24,567 nucleotides of DNA from an uncultured Bacilli bacterium (lineage in GTDB: Bacteria; Bacillota_I; Bacilli_A; RF39; UBA660): positions 1 through 24,567 of the forward strand of contig CAKOTD010000020.1 of assembly GCA_934120015.1 (NCBI GenBank), in the 5' to 3' direction. Made by a program: the position numbers and the translations under genes. Shown here piece by piece: positions 1 through 7,540 of this stretch. The number at the start of each line of letters is the position of its first letter. Position 1 is the first letter of the stretch. The notes below the pieces were generated by a model that saw nothing but the letters and a program-made list of their open reading frames with translations, was not told where the DNA came from and did no database searches.

Positions 1-423
1 ACAAAACATCAAAATAAAGGAGAATTAACAAAGGTAGATTTAAGATTTCTATATGAAATAGATAATAAAATAACTGGATTTGGATATAAAAAAGATCCAA
101 GAATAGAAGAATTATTAGAAGGCAGAAACGTAAGAAAGGATTTAGCTTTAGTATTAGATTGTAAAGAAGAAAATATATCTTTAACAAAAGAGGAAGCATT
201 AAGCGGAAATGTAATATATCATTATGGTGGTTTATATTTAAGCGGCTTAACAAGTGCCAAAGGTTTAAAATTACCAGATAAAATAGGTGGAACTATATAC
301 TTAACATCTCTTGAAAGTCTTGAAGGTTTAGATTTATCAAGTAGTCTTATATCAAAGATGGTATTTAGTGATAAAATAAAAAATCAATTGGAAAATCAAA
401 TGCTTAAACTTTTTAATATATAA
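1..423 (+). CDS. C-terminal part of an unknown repeat protein (truncated by window edge)
   Basis: An open frame runs from base 1 to the TAA at 421-423, giving 140 residues with no start in view, so the gene begins upstream. The N-terminal half of the visible part is charged (DLRFLYEIDNKITGFGYKKD, then RIEELLEGRNVRKDLALVLD). The second half holds short regular leucine/glycine strands of the kind LYLSGLTSAKGLKLPDKIGG, resembling beta-solenoid or LRR-like repeats. I cannot assign a function; proteins of this style occur in gut Firmicutes, often with many more repeats. The gene ends a few bases before a strong bidirectional terminator and converges on the ABC transporter operon. Confidence 0.7.
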   Translation, partial: TKHQNKGELTKVDLRFLYEIDNKITGFGYKKDPRIEELLEGRNVRKDLALVLDCKEENISLTKEEALSGNVIYHYGGLYLSGLTSAKGLKLPDKIGGTIYLTSLESLEGLDLSSSLISKMVFSDKIKNQLENQMLKLFNI

Positions 424-470
424 AAACCTCGATTTCTGTTTATGAGAAACGAGGTTTTTATATTTTTATT
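422..470. terminator. Bidirectional rho-independent terminator
   Basis: The stem AAAAACCTCG (423-432 region) pairs perfectly with CGAGGTTTTT (450-459 region). An inner TTTCT/AGAAA extension is separated by a bulged A, and a T-rich tract follows on both strands. It sits between the convergent 3' ends of the unknown repeat protein (+) and the ABC permease (-) and would serve both. Confidence 0.85.
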
Positions 471-642
471 TTTTTGTAATCTTTTTTTCTACATAATAGA
501 CAATATAATACATAATTGCTGATACAATACAAAGAATTATTATACCTGTCATAACTAAATTTAGATTAAATACTTGAGAACCATACATTATTAAGTATCC
601 AATACCTTCCTTAGATACTAATAGTTCACCCATTATAACGCC
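466..642 (-). pseudogene. 3' part of ABC transporter permease, separated by element 1
   Basis: On the minus strand this encodes GVIMGELLVSKEGIGYLIMYG and continues through a final transmembrane helix to the TAA at 466-468. That is the usual C-terminus of SsuC/TauC-type permeases, in which the VIMGE motif follows the SLIG of the EAA region. It has no real start of its own; the nearest GTG at 675 lies inside a terminator hairpin of the inserted element. Joining base 3239 through the shared GG to base 640 gives the codons ATT GGC GTT (I-G-V). This restores one permease of about 262 residues, normal for the family. The fragment is therefore the tail of the gene whose head is at 3209-3850. Confidence 0.9.
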
Positions 643-666
643 AGTAATAATGGTATGGAGAAAATA

Positions 667-690
667 AAAAAACACTTTTGTGTTTTTTAA
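667..690 (-). terminator. Terminator of the collagen-like gene
   Basis: The hairpin AAAAAACAC (667-675), loop TTTT, GTGTTTTTT (680-688) is followed on the minus strand by TATTTTC. It begins at the stop codon of the collagen-like gene and lies inside element 1, just before its left end. Confidence 0.75.
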
Positions 691-1604
691 CTTAACTTGA
701 TAATGCTGAGTTTTGCATTTGTACTCCCATTAAATGATAAATTTACGGCTTTGTCAGCTTTTAATGTAAGTGTTATAACATCATCTGGAGTAAGTTCGGT
801 AATAATAGTACCACTTAATTCAGTAAAATAATCGGCTGTTCCATCACCACTTATATCACTGCCAGGTATAAGATTATTATTACGATTAATACCAATTGTT
901 ATGATTGCTTCCGATAATGGTTTTACTGTTAATAAATAATCTATTTTATAAGCACCTACTGAATCTACTATGATAGCATTTTCGGTTGCATAAGAGGTAT
1001 TTAATGATGGTCCTGTTATATCTAACTCTACGATTGTCTCTGTATTAGCTTCTAGTTGTTGATTCTTCTTAGTATGGGCATATCTTTCAGCATATGCTCC
1101 AATTCCTCCTTTATCACCTTTAACACCAATTGGTCCTTGAGGGCCAATATCACCCCTAGGTCCTTGCTCTCCTGTGTCACCTTTAGGACCAGTAGGACCA
1201 ATCTCTCCCTTTTCACCAGTATCACCTTTAGGGCCTTGGATTCCTTGATTTCCTGTAGGTCCTTGAATTCCTTGACTTCCAGTTGGCCCTTGCGGACCAG
1301 TAGGACCAATTTCACCTCTAGGCCCGGTAGGACCACCAATATGACCAGCACTATTCCAGCTTTTGCTTTGTTCATCCCAGTAATATAAGGTACCTTTTAT
1401 GATATAAGTATCACCGTCAGCTCCTGTTGGATGTTCTTCTTTTAATTGTTCTAATGAGTCATAATATCCTTTAATACTTATACTAGTACCAGGCATCCCT
1501 CTAGGGCCAGTTGGTCCAATCATTCCAAATATACCAAGTTCATTTAATTTATTTCTAATTTGTATATTTTCCCTTAATTTTTTAATCTTACAACTTTCAT
1601 TCAT
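687..1604 (-). CDS. Collagen-like GPTGP-repeat surface protein (element 1 cargo)
   Basis: I place the start at the ATG at 1604 (MNESCKIKK), which has GGAG eight bases upstream; an in-frame GTG at 1613 overlaps that site. This gives 305 residues. There is a short N-terminal helix, an isolated GPTGPRGMPG stretch, and then a compact domain of about 45 residues (YYDSLEQLKEEHPTGADGDT, later LYYWDEQSKSW). Next come about 25 Gly-X-Y triplets rich in GPTGP and GPKGD, and a C-terminal domain of about 130 residues that looks like a BclA/C1q-type trimerisation head. Proteins of this kind form surface or exosporium filaments in Firmicutes. There is no clear signal peptide or sortase motif, as is common for BclA-like proteins. 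The triplet region is much richer in G and C than its surroundings because of Gly and Pro codons. It is cargo of element 1 and is transcribed away from the recombinase. Confidence 0.88.
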   Translation of the reverse strand: MNESCKIKKLRENIQIRNKLNELGIFGMIGPTGPRGMPGTSISIKGYYDSLEQLKEEHPTGADGDTYIIKGTLYYWDEQSKSWNSAGHIGGPTGPRGEIGPTGPQGPTGSQGIQGPTGNQGIQGPKGDTGEKGEIGPTGPKGDTGEQGPRGDIGPQGPIGVKGDKGGIGAYAERYAHTKKNQQLEANTETIVELDITGPSLNTSYATENAIIVDSVGAYKIDYLLTVKPLSEAIITIGINRNNNLIPGSDISGDGTADYFTELSGTIITELTPDDVITLTLKADKAVNLSFNGSTNAKLSIIKLS

Positions 1605-1682
1605 GAAAATCACTCCAATTATTTCACAATATTTTACGCAAGAAAATTCATTCTATGTAGTTTAAAAATATATTAATCGAAT

Positions 1683-1706
1683 AATTTATTTTAATAAAAA
1701 TAAATT
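1683..1706. repeat. AT-only inverted repeat upstream of the recombinase leader ORF
   Basis: AATTTATTTT (1683-1692), loop AATA, AAAATAAATT (1697-1706) is a perfect 10-bp inverted repeat just upstream of the AGAGGTG site at 1712-1718. It could be an operator or an mRNA hairpin, but A/T palindromes are common by chance in DNA this AT-rich. Confidence 0.35.
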
Positions 1707-1727
1707 TAAATAGAGGTGAATATAGAA

Positions 1728-1835
1728 TTGGATATTAATATAATAAATTATGATTCAAATGGAAATATTATTGATCCTCATAAGATAATAATTAAATTGC
1801 CATTTATTTATGAATTGTTGAAAAAATATTTATAA
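1728..1835 (+). CDS. 35-residue leader ORF upstream of serine recombinase 1
   Basis: It starts at TTG 1728, with AGAGGTG (1712-1718) about nine bases upstream; an in-frame GTG at 1716 overlaps that site. It encodes a 35-residue peptide containing NYDSNGNIIDPHKIIIKLPF and ending KKYL, with TAA at 1833. It lies in the same frame as the recombinase, with only six codons between this stop and the recombinase's probable start. Its function is not recognised. A short ORF directly before the recombinase also occurs in element 2, which suggests a role in expression or control of recombination (inference). Confidence 0.6.
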   Translation: MDINIINYDSNGNIIDPHKIIIKLPFIYELLKKYL

Positions 1836-1853
1836 GATTGTGAGGGAGTTAAT

Positions 1854-3200
1854 ATTAAAGCTGGTTTATATGCTAGAGTATCTACTGATATTCAAATGGA
1901 GGGTTATTCAATTGATGCACAAAAAGAATTCTTATTAAATTATGCAAAGGCAAAAGAATTTGATGCTTATGAATATTATGTTGATGGTGGTTATAGTGGA
2001 AAGAATTTAGAAAGACCTGCTATTAAGCAATTAATAGAAGATGTTAAAAATCATCTATTAGATTGTGTAATTGTTTTTAAACTTGATAGAATTTCAAGGA
2101 GTCAAAAGGATACTTTGTATTTAATTGAAGAAGTTTTTAATAAATATAAGGTTGGTTTTATTTCTATACGAGAGAATTTTGATACTACAACTCCATTTGG
2201 TAAAGCTATGATTGGTGTGTTGTCTATTTTTGCTCAACTTGAAAGAGAAACTATTCTTGAGAGAACTAAGATAGGAATCCAAAAAAGAGCTGAAAATGGA
2301 TTTTGGAGGGGTGGAGGAAAAGTTCCTTTTCCATATATGTATGATAAAAAATTGGGTGTATTAATTCCTAATCCAAAACAGGTTGAAATTTTACATAAAA
2401 TGATTTCAATGTATATAAGTGGTTATAGTTTTATTAAAATTGGAAATATAGTTGGAATGGATGAAAGTTTAGTAGAAAAGAGAATTTTGTCACGTACTAA
2501 TCTTGGAATTATTCCATATAAAGGAAAAGAATTTAAGGGAAAGCATAAGGCTGTTGTATCGAAAAAAATATATGATAGAATAATTGAAATAAATAAGCTT
2601 AGGAGTAAATCAAGGACTGAAAGTCATTATTTATTATCTGGTAAAATATATTGTGGACATTGTGGCGCAAAATATAGATATCAAAAATGGGGTAAACGAT
2701 TAATATGTTATTGTTATTCCCAACAAAAGAGTAAACCTAAATATGTAAAAAATCCCAATTGTCAAAATAAAAAATGGGATTCTTATGAAATTGAGACAAA
2801 TGTGCTTAAAAGTATATTTTTATTAAATTTTGATAAAAGTTTATTTGATGATAATTTTAATATTTTAGAAGTAAATATAATTAATGAATATAAAAATAGA
2901 ATTGAGAAAATTAACTCTCAAATTGATAATCTAATAAATTTTCTATCTAATAATATATTAGTAGAAAAAATTAAGGAAAAAATAATTAAATTGGAACAAG
3001 AAAAAGAGGTAATTAATAAAAATTTAAATATAATAATTAATAATAAAGAAAAAGATAGGGCATCTTCAAGTTTCTCAAATGGGTTAGAAGTAATATGGGA
3101 GAAAATTTCATTTGAAGAAAAAAGAATGGTTATAATGCAGCTTATTGATAAAATTGTTGTAACCGATAATAATGTAGAGATATTTTATAGAGTATCTTAA
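1854..3200 (+). CDS. Large serine recombinase of element 1 (apparent ATT start)
   Basis: This site-specific recombinase of the resolvase/invertase superfamily would integrate and excise element 1. The catalytic domain starts at IKAGLYARVSTD, with the serine nucleophile in ARVST. It continues through SGKNLERPAIKQL, FKLDRISRS and FAQLERETILERTKIG. A recombinase domain follows, then a zinc ribbon (YCGHCG... with CYC and NPNC) and a coiled coil with alternating I/L and K/E. The first ATG (1896) lies after the catalytic serine, so an enzyme starting there would be inactive. In frame upstream there is no ATG, GTG or TTG before the TAA at 1833. ATT at 1854 aligns with the usual M of M-K-A-x-x-Y-A-R-V-S and has GGGAG five bases upstream. 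I therefore call ATT, giving 448 residues. Readthrough from the leader ORF is the alternative. Confidence 0.85.
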   Translation: MKAGLYARVSTDIQMEGYSIDAQKEFLLNYAKAKEFDAYEYYVDGGYSGKNLERPAIKQLIEDVKNHLLDCVIVFKLDRISRSQKDTLYLIEEVFNKYKVGFISIRENFDTTTPFGKAMIGVLSIFAQLERETILERTKIGIQKRAENGFWRGGGKVPFPYMYDKKLGVLIPNPKQVEILHKMISMYISGYSFIKIGNIVGMDESLVEKRILSRTNLGIIPYKGKEFKGKHKAVVSKKIYDRIIEINKLRSKSRTESHYLLSGKIYCGHCGAKYRYQKWGKRLICYCYSQQKSKPKYVKNPNCQNKKWDSYEIETNVLKSIFLLNFDKSLFDDNFNILEVNIINEYKNRIEKINSQIDNLINFLSNNILVEKIKEKIIKLEQEKEVINKNLNIIINNKEKDRASSSFSNGLEVIWEKISFEEKRMVIMQLIDKIVVTDNNVEIFYRVS

Positions 3201-3208
3201 TTTTTATA

Positions 3209-3850
3209 TTAGAATTTTCTACATATTTCTATAGGTCCAATTAGTGACATACTGATATTTATTTTTAATGTACTAATTATATTTGAAAAACTACCAGGTA
3301 ACAGCAGTTTAAAATATATTTGTAATTTAGTAGCACCAAATGATTTTAATAATTTTATTTTATTACTATCAATATTGATAAATCCTTGATAAATATTTAT
3401 GATTGTTATAATTACGGAAATAAATAGTGCCATTAGAATAATAGAATTAATACCAGCTCCACACCAAATAATAATTATTGGTCCTAAGGCAACTTTAGGT
3501 AAACTATTTAAAATAGTTAAATATGGATCAATTACTCTTGCTAAAAACTTGTTATACCAGATTATACTTGCTATTAATATTCCTATAATTGTACCAAGTG
3601 AAAAACTAATTAAAGTTTCATATATTGTTATCCATATATGATTATATAAATTATGGGTATTATGTAAATTAATAATGGTATTAAATATTTGTTTTGGACT
3701 TGATGAAATGAATGTATTAATAATATTTAAATCAGCTAATATTTGCCATAATATTATAAATAGAAATAAAATACTAATTTGAGTTATAAAAACTAATTTT
3801 TTATATCTCTTTTTCTTTTTTAAGAAAAGTTTATGTTCATTACTATACAT
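3209..3850 (-). CDS. 5' part of ABC transporter permease, interrupted by element 1
   Basis: This is the inner-membrane permease of an SsuC/TauC/NrtB-type importer. The start ATG at 3850 overlaps the ATPase stop by 8 bp. About five transmembrane helices are visible. The cytoplasmic EAA-type loop (LLKSFGATKLQIYFKLLLPG) would dock on the ATPase. Host sequence ends at SLIG (3239); the last residues (PIEICRKF) and the stop are encoded by the end of element 1. The missing C-terminal 58 residues are at 466-639. As it stands the product lacks its last helix and is probably inactive. Precise excision would repair it. The substrate is not evident. Confidence 0.88.
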   Translation of the reverse strand: MYSNEHKLFLKKKKRYKKLVFITQISILFLFIILWQILADLNIINTFISSSPKQIFNTIINLHNTHNLYNHIWITIYETLISFSLGTIIGILIASIIWYNKFLARVIDPYLTILNSLPKVALGPIIIIWCGAGINSIILMALFISVIITIINIYQGFINIDSNKIKLLKSFGATKLQIYFKLLLPGSFSNIISTLKINISMSLIGPIEICRKF

Positions 3851-4592
3851 GGAAGTCTAAATCCTTCCATATAGCATCATAGTAATAGGCAAATTCTTTG
3901 CATTTTCTATTATTAATAGGGTTAGATTTATTTGTTAATTTAATGTCATAAATTGATTTGATAGTTGCTGGTCTTTTTGATAACACAATGACTTTATCGG
4001 CCATACTAATAGCTTCAGAAATATCATGTGTTACCATAATAGCACTTTTTCCCTCTTTTTTTATAATTTCATATACATCATCAGAAACTGCTAATCTTGT
4101 TTGATAATCAAGGGCAGAGAATGGTTCATCTAAAAGTAAAATGTCGGGATTAGTAGCAAGTGTTCTAATTAGTGCTACTCTTTGACGCATTCCTCCGGAT
4201 AATTCGGAAGGTTTACTGTTTATAAATTTTTCTAACCCATATCTTTTTAATAAATCTAAAGTATAATTTTTATTAATCTTTTCTTTTTTTAATTCAAGTC
4301 CAAGTAAACAATTGTTTAAAATGTTTCGCCATTCAAAAAGAGCGTCGTGTTGCAGCATATAACCAATATTTCTATTTTCTTCTTTAATAATGGTACCATT
4401 TGTTTTTTCTTCTAATCCACAAAGAATAGAAAGAATTGTAGATTTACCACAACCACTGGGACCTACAATAGCAATAAATTCACCTTTGTGTAAATCAAAT
4501 GATATATTATCTACAGCAGTTATTTCTTCTTTATCCGTATGAAATGTCTTCTGTAAATTTTTTACTGATAATACATTATTTTGCATATTCAT
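3843..4592 (-). CDS. ABC transporter ATP-binding protein (SsuB/TauB-like)
   Basis: This cytoplasmic ATPase powers the importer encoded by the flanking split genes. From ATG 4592 it has 249 residues. All catalytic motifs are present: Walker A GPSGCGKST (about 44-52), Q-loop in MLQHDALFEWRN, signature LSGGMRQRVAL, Walker B ILLLDEPFSALD and H-loop VTHDISEA. The start overlaps the end of the binding-protein frame (stop 4576-4578) and there is no strong Shine-Dalgarno, which suggests translational coupling. A second ATG lies at 4586, and an in-frame TTG at 4608 is less likely. It is intact, but it lies downstream of element 2, whose genes run the opposite way. Transcription from the operon promoter would have to cross 5.3 kb antisense to them. 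Confidence 0.92.
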   Translation of the reverse strand: MNMQNNVLSVKNLQKTFHTDKEEITAVDNISFDLHKGEFIAIVGPSGCGKSTILSILCGLEEKTNGTIIKEENRNIGYMLQHDALFEWRNILNNCLLGLELKKEKINKNYTLDLLKRYGLEKFINSKPSELSGGMRQRVALIRTLATNPDILLLDEPFSALDYQTRLAVSDDVYEIIKKEGKSAIMVTHDISEAISMADKVIVLSKRPATIKSIYDIKLTNKSNPINNRKCKEFAYYYDAIWKDLDFHV

Positions 4593-4986
4593 TAGTAACC
4601 AATTTATCAAATGGTACTCTTGTATCTAATTCTTTGGCATTTTCCATGATTTCTTGTATATGATCAAAATCTTCTTTGCTTATATATGTTGTTGTATACC
4701 ATGAATCAATTTCTCTATATCTTTTAACAATGTTTATTAAATCATTAAGTGATGTGTCTGGGAAATGGTTTAATATTACATTTGCAACCTCTTCATCACT
4801 ATGTGAATGAACATAATCAATACCTTTTTGAATTGCTTTTGTAAATCCTTTAATTATTTCAGGATTTTTTTCTATATAGCTTTTTTTTGCGTTATATGCA
4901 GTATATGGAACTGTTCCGCCTAATTCTCCAATTGATGCTACAACATATCCTAAACCTTGTTTTTCTAGTTGTAATGCATTTGGTTC
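4576..4986 (-). pseudogene. 3' part of ABC substrate-binding protein, separated by element 2
   Basis: Read on the minus strand from the junction, this encodes E-PNALQLEKQGLGYVVASIG and continues to the end at NEYAK with TAA at 4576-4578, about 135 residues. It is the second lobe of an NMT1/SsuA-like periplasmic-type binding protein. It has no start of its own and continues exactly in frame from the GAA codon at 10287-10285 of the 5' part. Together the two make 329 residues, normal for the family. No indel or stop has appeared in the fragment, suggesting a recent or reversible interruption. Confidence 0.9.
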
Positions 4987-5056
4987 TCTTAGTGCAAGAA
5001 TAAGAAGTCACTTATATATTGTTCAAAAGGAATTTCCATATAAAATACTATTAAAG

Positions 5057-5086
5057 TTGGGAAAACTTAACTTTTTTTGGTATAAT
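5057..5086 (+). promoter_or_regulatory. Predicted sigma-A promoter of the element 2 cargo operon
   Basis: TTGGGA (5057-5062), an 18-bp spacer and a perfect TATAAT (5081-5086) lie 34 bp before the rhuM start. An AAGTT...AACTT inverted repeat overlaps the spacer (about 5055-5075) and could be an operator. Confidence 0.6.
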
Positions 5087-5120
5087 TATATTAACAACAA
5101 CTATTGAAAGGAGAGTGCTC

Positions 5121-6098
5121 ATGAAAAACAACATGATTATATATGTATCAAAGGATGGCAATGTAAAAGTTGATGTTAATATTCAAAACGAAGATATATG
5201 GATGAGTCAAGATGTAATGGCTAATCTTTATGATACAACAAAAAATAATATTTCTATGCATTTAAAAAATATTTTTGATGAAGGTGAATTACAAAAAGAT
5301 TCAGTTGTTAAGAAATTCTTAACAACTGCTAGTGATGGTAAAAACTATAATGTATTACACTATAATTTAGATACAATTATTGCAATTGGATATAGAATTA
5401 ATTCTAAGAAAGCCACTGAATTTAGAATATGGGCTACTAAAGTTTTAAAAGAATATATGATTAAAGGTTTTGCACTAAATGATGAAAAATTAAAAAATAA
5501 TGGTGAAAATCCTTACTTTGAAGAATTACTTGCTAGAATTCGTGATATTAGGTCTTCAGAAAAAATATTTTGGAGAAAAATATTAGATATATATGCAACA
5601 AGTATTGATTACAATCCTAAGGATAAATTATCTATTGATTTTTTTAAAACTGTACAAAATAAAATGCACTATGCTACACATGGACATACAGCTGCTGAAA
5701 TTATATTTACACGAGTTAATTCAAATAAAGATAATTTAGGTCTTACTAATTTTAAAGGTAATTATCCAACAAAGAGTGAAACTGAAATTGCTAAGAATTA
5801 TTTAACTGAAGAAGAACTTAATATATTAAATAGAATGGTATCAGCTTATTTAGATGTAGCAGAAATTAATGCATTAGATAGACATCCAATGACTATGCAA
5901 GATTGGATAAACGAATTAGATTCATTCTTAAAAATGACTAGAAAAGATATTTTAAAAGACTCAGGGACTATTTCACACGAAAAAGCGTTAGAAAAAGCTC
6001 ATAAAGAATATGATAAATATATGGAAAAGCACTTGACTAAGGCAGAACAAGATTACTTAGAAGTATTAAACAAAAAAGTAGAAGAAATTGATAAATAA
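5121..6098 (+). CDS. rhuM: RhuM family protein
   Basis: It has 325 residues from ATG 5121, with AAAGGAG seven bases upstream (a GTG at 5115 is in frame but too close to that site). The N-terminal region (IWMSQDVMANLYDTTKNNIS, then HLKNIFDEGELQKDSVVKKF, then ASDGKNYNVLHYNLD) and the FRIWATKVLKEYMIKGFALNDE segment are diagnostic of the Virulence_RhuM family first noted on Salmonella pathogenicity island 3. The N-terminal part looks like a winged-helix DNA-binding fold. The C-terminal half is helical, with AEIIFTRVNSNKDNLGLTNF and a D-R-H-P-M-T-M motif. The biochemical role is not established. It is widespread on mobile islands, often near defence or toxin genes. Here it is first in the cargo operon, 14 bp before the nucleotidase fusion. 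Confidence 0.85.
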   Translation: MKNNMIIYVSKDGNVKVDVNIQNEDIWMSQDVMANLYDTTKNNISMHLKNIFDEGELQKDSVVKKFLTTASDGKNYNVLHYNLDTIIAIGYRINSKKATEFRIWATKVLKEYMIKGFALNDEKLKNNGENPYFEELLARIRDIRSSEKIFWRKILDIYATSIDYNPKDKLSIDFFKTVQNKMHYATHGHTAAEIIFTRVNSNKDNLGLTNFKGNYPTKSETEIAKNYLTEEELNILNRMVSAYLDVAEINALDRHPMTMQDWINELDSFLKMTRKDILKDSGTISHEKALEKAHKEYDKYMEKHLTKAEQDYLEVLNKKVEEIDK

Positions 6099-6112
6099 AG
6101 GTATGATGTATT

Positions 6113-7540
6113 ATGAAGATAGGAATAGATATAGACAACGTTTTATCTAATTTTAATGAAGTGTTATTAAACGATTATTTAGAACATGATAAAACTTTAA
6201 ATAATAATGGTGTTATTCATAAAGATGAATATATAAGAAAAATGTTTGATTGGGATGCTTCTTATGAACAATATTATTATAAAAATAATATTGAAAGATT
6301 AGCTTCTTTATTTACACCAATTAAGGATTCTTCTAAATATATTAATAAATTAAAAGAAGATGGAAATGAAATATATATAATCAGTGGTAGAGATAATGGA
6401 GAATATTTTGATCCATTTAATATGACAATCAATTGGTTAAAAAAATATAATATACCTTATGATAAATTAATATTAACTAATGCCTATAAACATCAAGAAA
6501 AGGCAGATATATGTAAAAAATTAGGAATAGATATAATGGTAGATGATTCTATTAATGTATGTACAAAGTGTAGTGATAGTAATATTGATTGTATTTTATT
6601 TGAAACACCATACAATAAAAAAGAAAATAGATTTAATAGATTAAGTAACTGGGAAGAAATATATAATTATATAACTAATAAAAAAATAAATATCATATTA
6701 GATACGGATACTTATAATGAATGTGATGATCAATTTGCTTTATCTTATTTAATTAAAAATCAAGATAAATTTAATATAGAATTAATTACAGTTGCCTCTT
6801 ATTCACATAAAACAAGAAATGTTAGTGTTCCTGAAGGACAAGAATTAAGTTATAACGAAATATTAAAAATATGTAATTATCTTAATTTTGATACAGCTAA
6901 TAAAGTATTTAAAGGTTCTATGGATTATATTCAAAATGGATATAATGAAGATAGTGATGCTGTAAATAAAATAATTGAAGTAGCACTTATAAATAATAAA
7001 ACTTATATATTAGGAATAGGTGCAATTACTAATATTGCTTTAGCTATAAAGAAAGAACCTAGAATAATTGATAGAATAGAAGTAATATGGTTAGGTGGTA
7101 ATCAGTTAAATTATAAAGATAATTTAGAATATAATTTTAGACAAGATATAGATGCAGTAAAAATAGTATTTGATTCTAAAGTAAGATTAACAATATTACC
7201 ATGTAACGTTATTTCTAAACTAAAAATAGATATAAATACATTAAAAGAAAATATTGGGAATAAATCAGAACTATGTAATTATTTAATAGATAGATTTTAT
7301 AATGATGGATACCATGGAATACAAAAGATAAGAACTATTTGGGATATATCTGTTATTGCTTATATGATAAACAAAAATTGGTATAAAAAGGAAATAATAA
7401 GCTGTCCTAATATAAAAGATGATACATCTTATGAAATAACTGAAAATAAACATAAAATAACTATCATTACAGATATTGATAGAGATAAAATATATGAAAA
7501 TTTATTTAAGAAACTTGGTGATGCAAATGAAGTTAAATAG
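6113..7540 (+). CDS. HAD 5'-nucleotidase / nucleoside hydrolase fusion protein
   Basis: It has 475 residues in two enzymatic modules. Residues 1-185 resemble the 5'(3')-deoxyribonucleotidase-type HAD family: the nucleophile motif DIDNVL (D6, D8), a SGR motif at 91-93 and a VDDS motif near 143-146. They would remove phosphate from nucleotides. Residues 190-470 are an inosine-uridine-preferring nucleoside hydrolase module with the metal site DTDTYNECDDQFAL (197-210), GIGAITNIA near 300 and WLGGN. It would cleave ribose from base. In one polypeptide the two could convert NMP to base plus pentose. It starts 14 bp after rhuM and overlaps the HD gene by 14 bp, so it belongs to one operon. Substrates are inferred from family only. 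Confidence 0.85.
   Translation: MKIGIDIDNVLSNFNEVLLNDYLEHDKTLNNNGVIHKDEYIRKMFDWDASYEQYYYKNNIERLASLFTPIKDSSKYINKLKEDGNEIYIISGRDNGEYFDPFNMTINWLKKYNIPYDKLILTNAYKHQEKADICKKLGIDIMVDDSINVCTKCSDSNIDCILFETPYNKKENRFNRLSNWEEIYNYITNKKINIILDTDTYNECDDQFALSYLIKNQDKFNIELITVASYSHKTRNVSVPEGQELSYNEILKICNYLNFDTANKVFKGSMDYIQNGYNEDSDAVNKIIEVALINNKTYILGIGAITNIALAIKKEPRIIDRIEVIWLGGNQLNYKDNLEYNFRQDIDAVKIVFDSKVRLTILPCNVISKLKIDINTLKENIGNKSELCNYLIDRFYNDGYHGIQKIRTIWDISVIAYMINKNWYKKEIISCPNIKDDTSYEITENKHKITIITDIDRDKIYENLFKKLGDANEVK

Larger units (their letters stand above)
641..3238 (+). mobile_element. Mini-element 1: serine-recombinase element carrying a collagen-like gene, inserted in ABC permease
   Basis: About 2.6 kb separates the two halves of a permease gene. 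Both junctions share CC on the plus strand (641-642 and 3237-3238; GG on the coding strand, extendable to TGG). Removing one copy plus the intervening DNA restores the ORF exactly. Rejoining the element's own ends yields an imperfect palindrome centred on that dinucleotide: arms with TTTTCT.CATA against TATG.AGAAAA, 14 of 22 positions matching by hand. This is the form expected for the attP of a large serine recombinase. The content is one collagen-like gene (-), one 35-codon ORF and one recombinase (+). The recombinase ends 37 bp from the right junction. Mobility has not been shown, but the structure is convincing. Confidence 0.88.

Noticed and set aside
466..675. A separate 69-residue membrane protein gene
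   Set aside because: The apparent GTG start lies in an element terminator hairpin, and the sequence from residue 12 on is the exact in-frame continuation of the permease.
1080..1360. Tandem DNA repeat or CRISPR-like array
   Set aside because: The periodicity is 9 bp from Gly-X-Y codons, with no spacer structure.
1052..1388. Open frames on both strands within the collagen-like gene
   Set aside because: They are alternative-frame readings of the Gly-X-Y triplet repeats and have no ribosome binding site or recognisable domain.
1605..1727. Sporulation-type (sigma-E/K) promoter CATAGAAT upstream of the collagen-like gene
   Set aside because: The -10-like element is present on the minus strand, but I find no -35 at the right spacing, and nothing else in the window shows that the organism sporulates.
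1896..1898. ATG 1896 as start of recombinase 1
   Set aside because: It would remove the Y-A-R-V-S-T segment with the catalytic serine, so the upstream ATT or a readthrough form is needed for an active enzyme.
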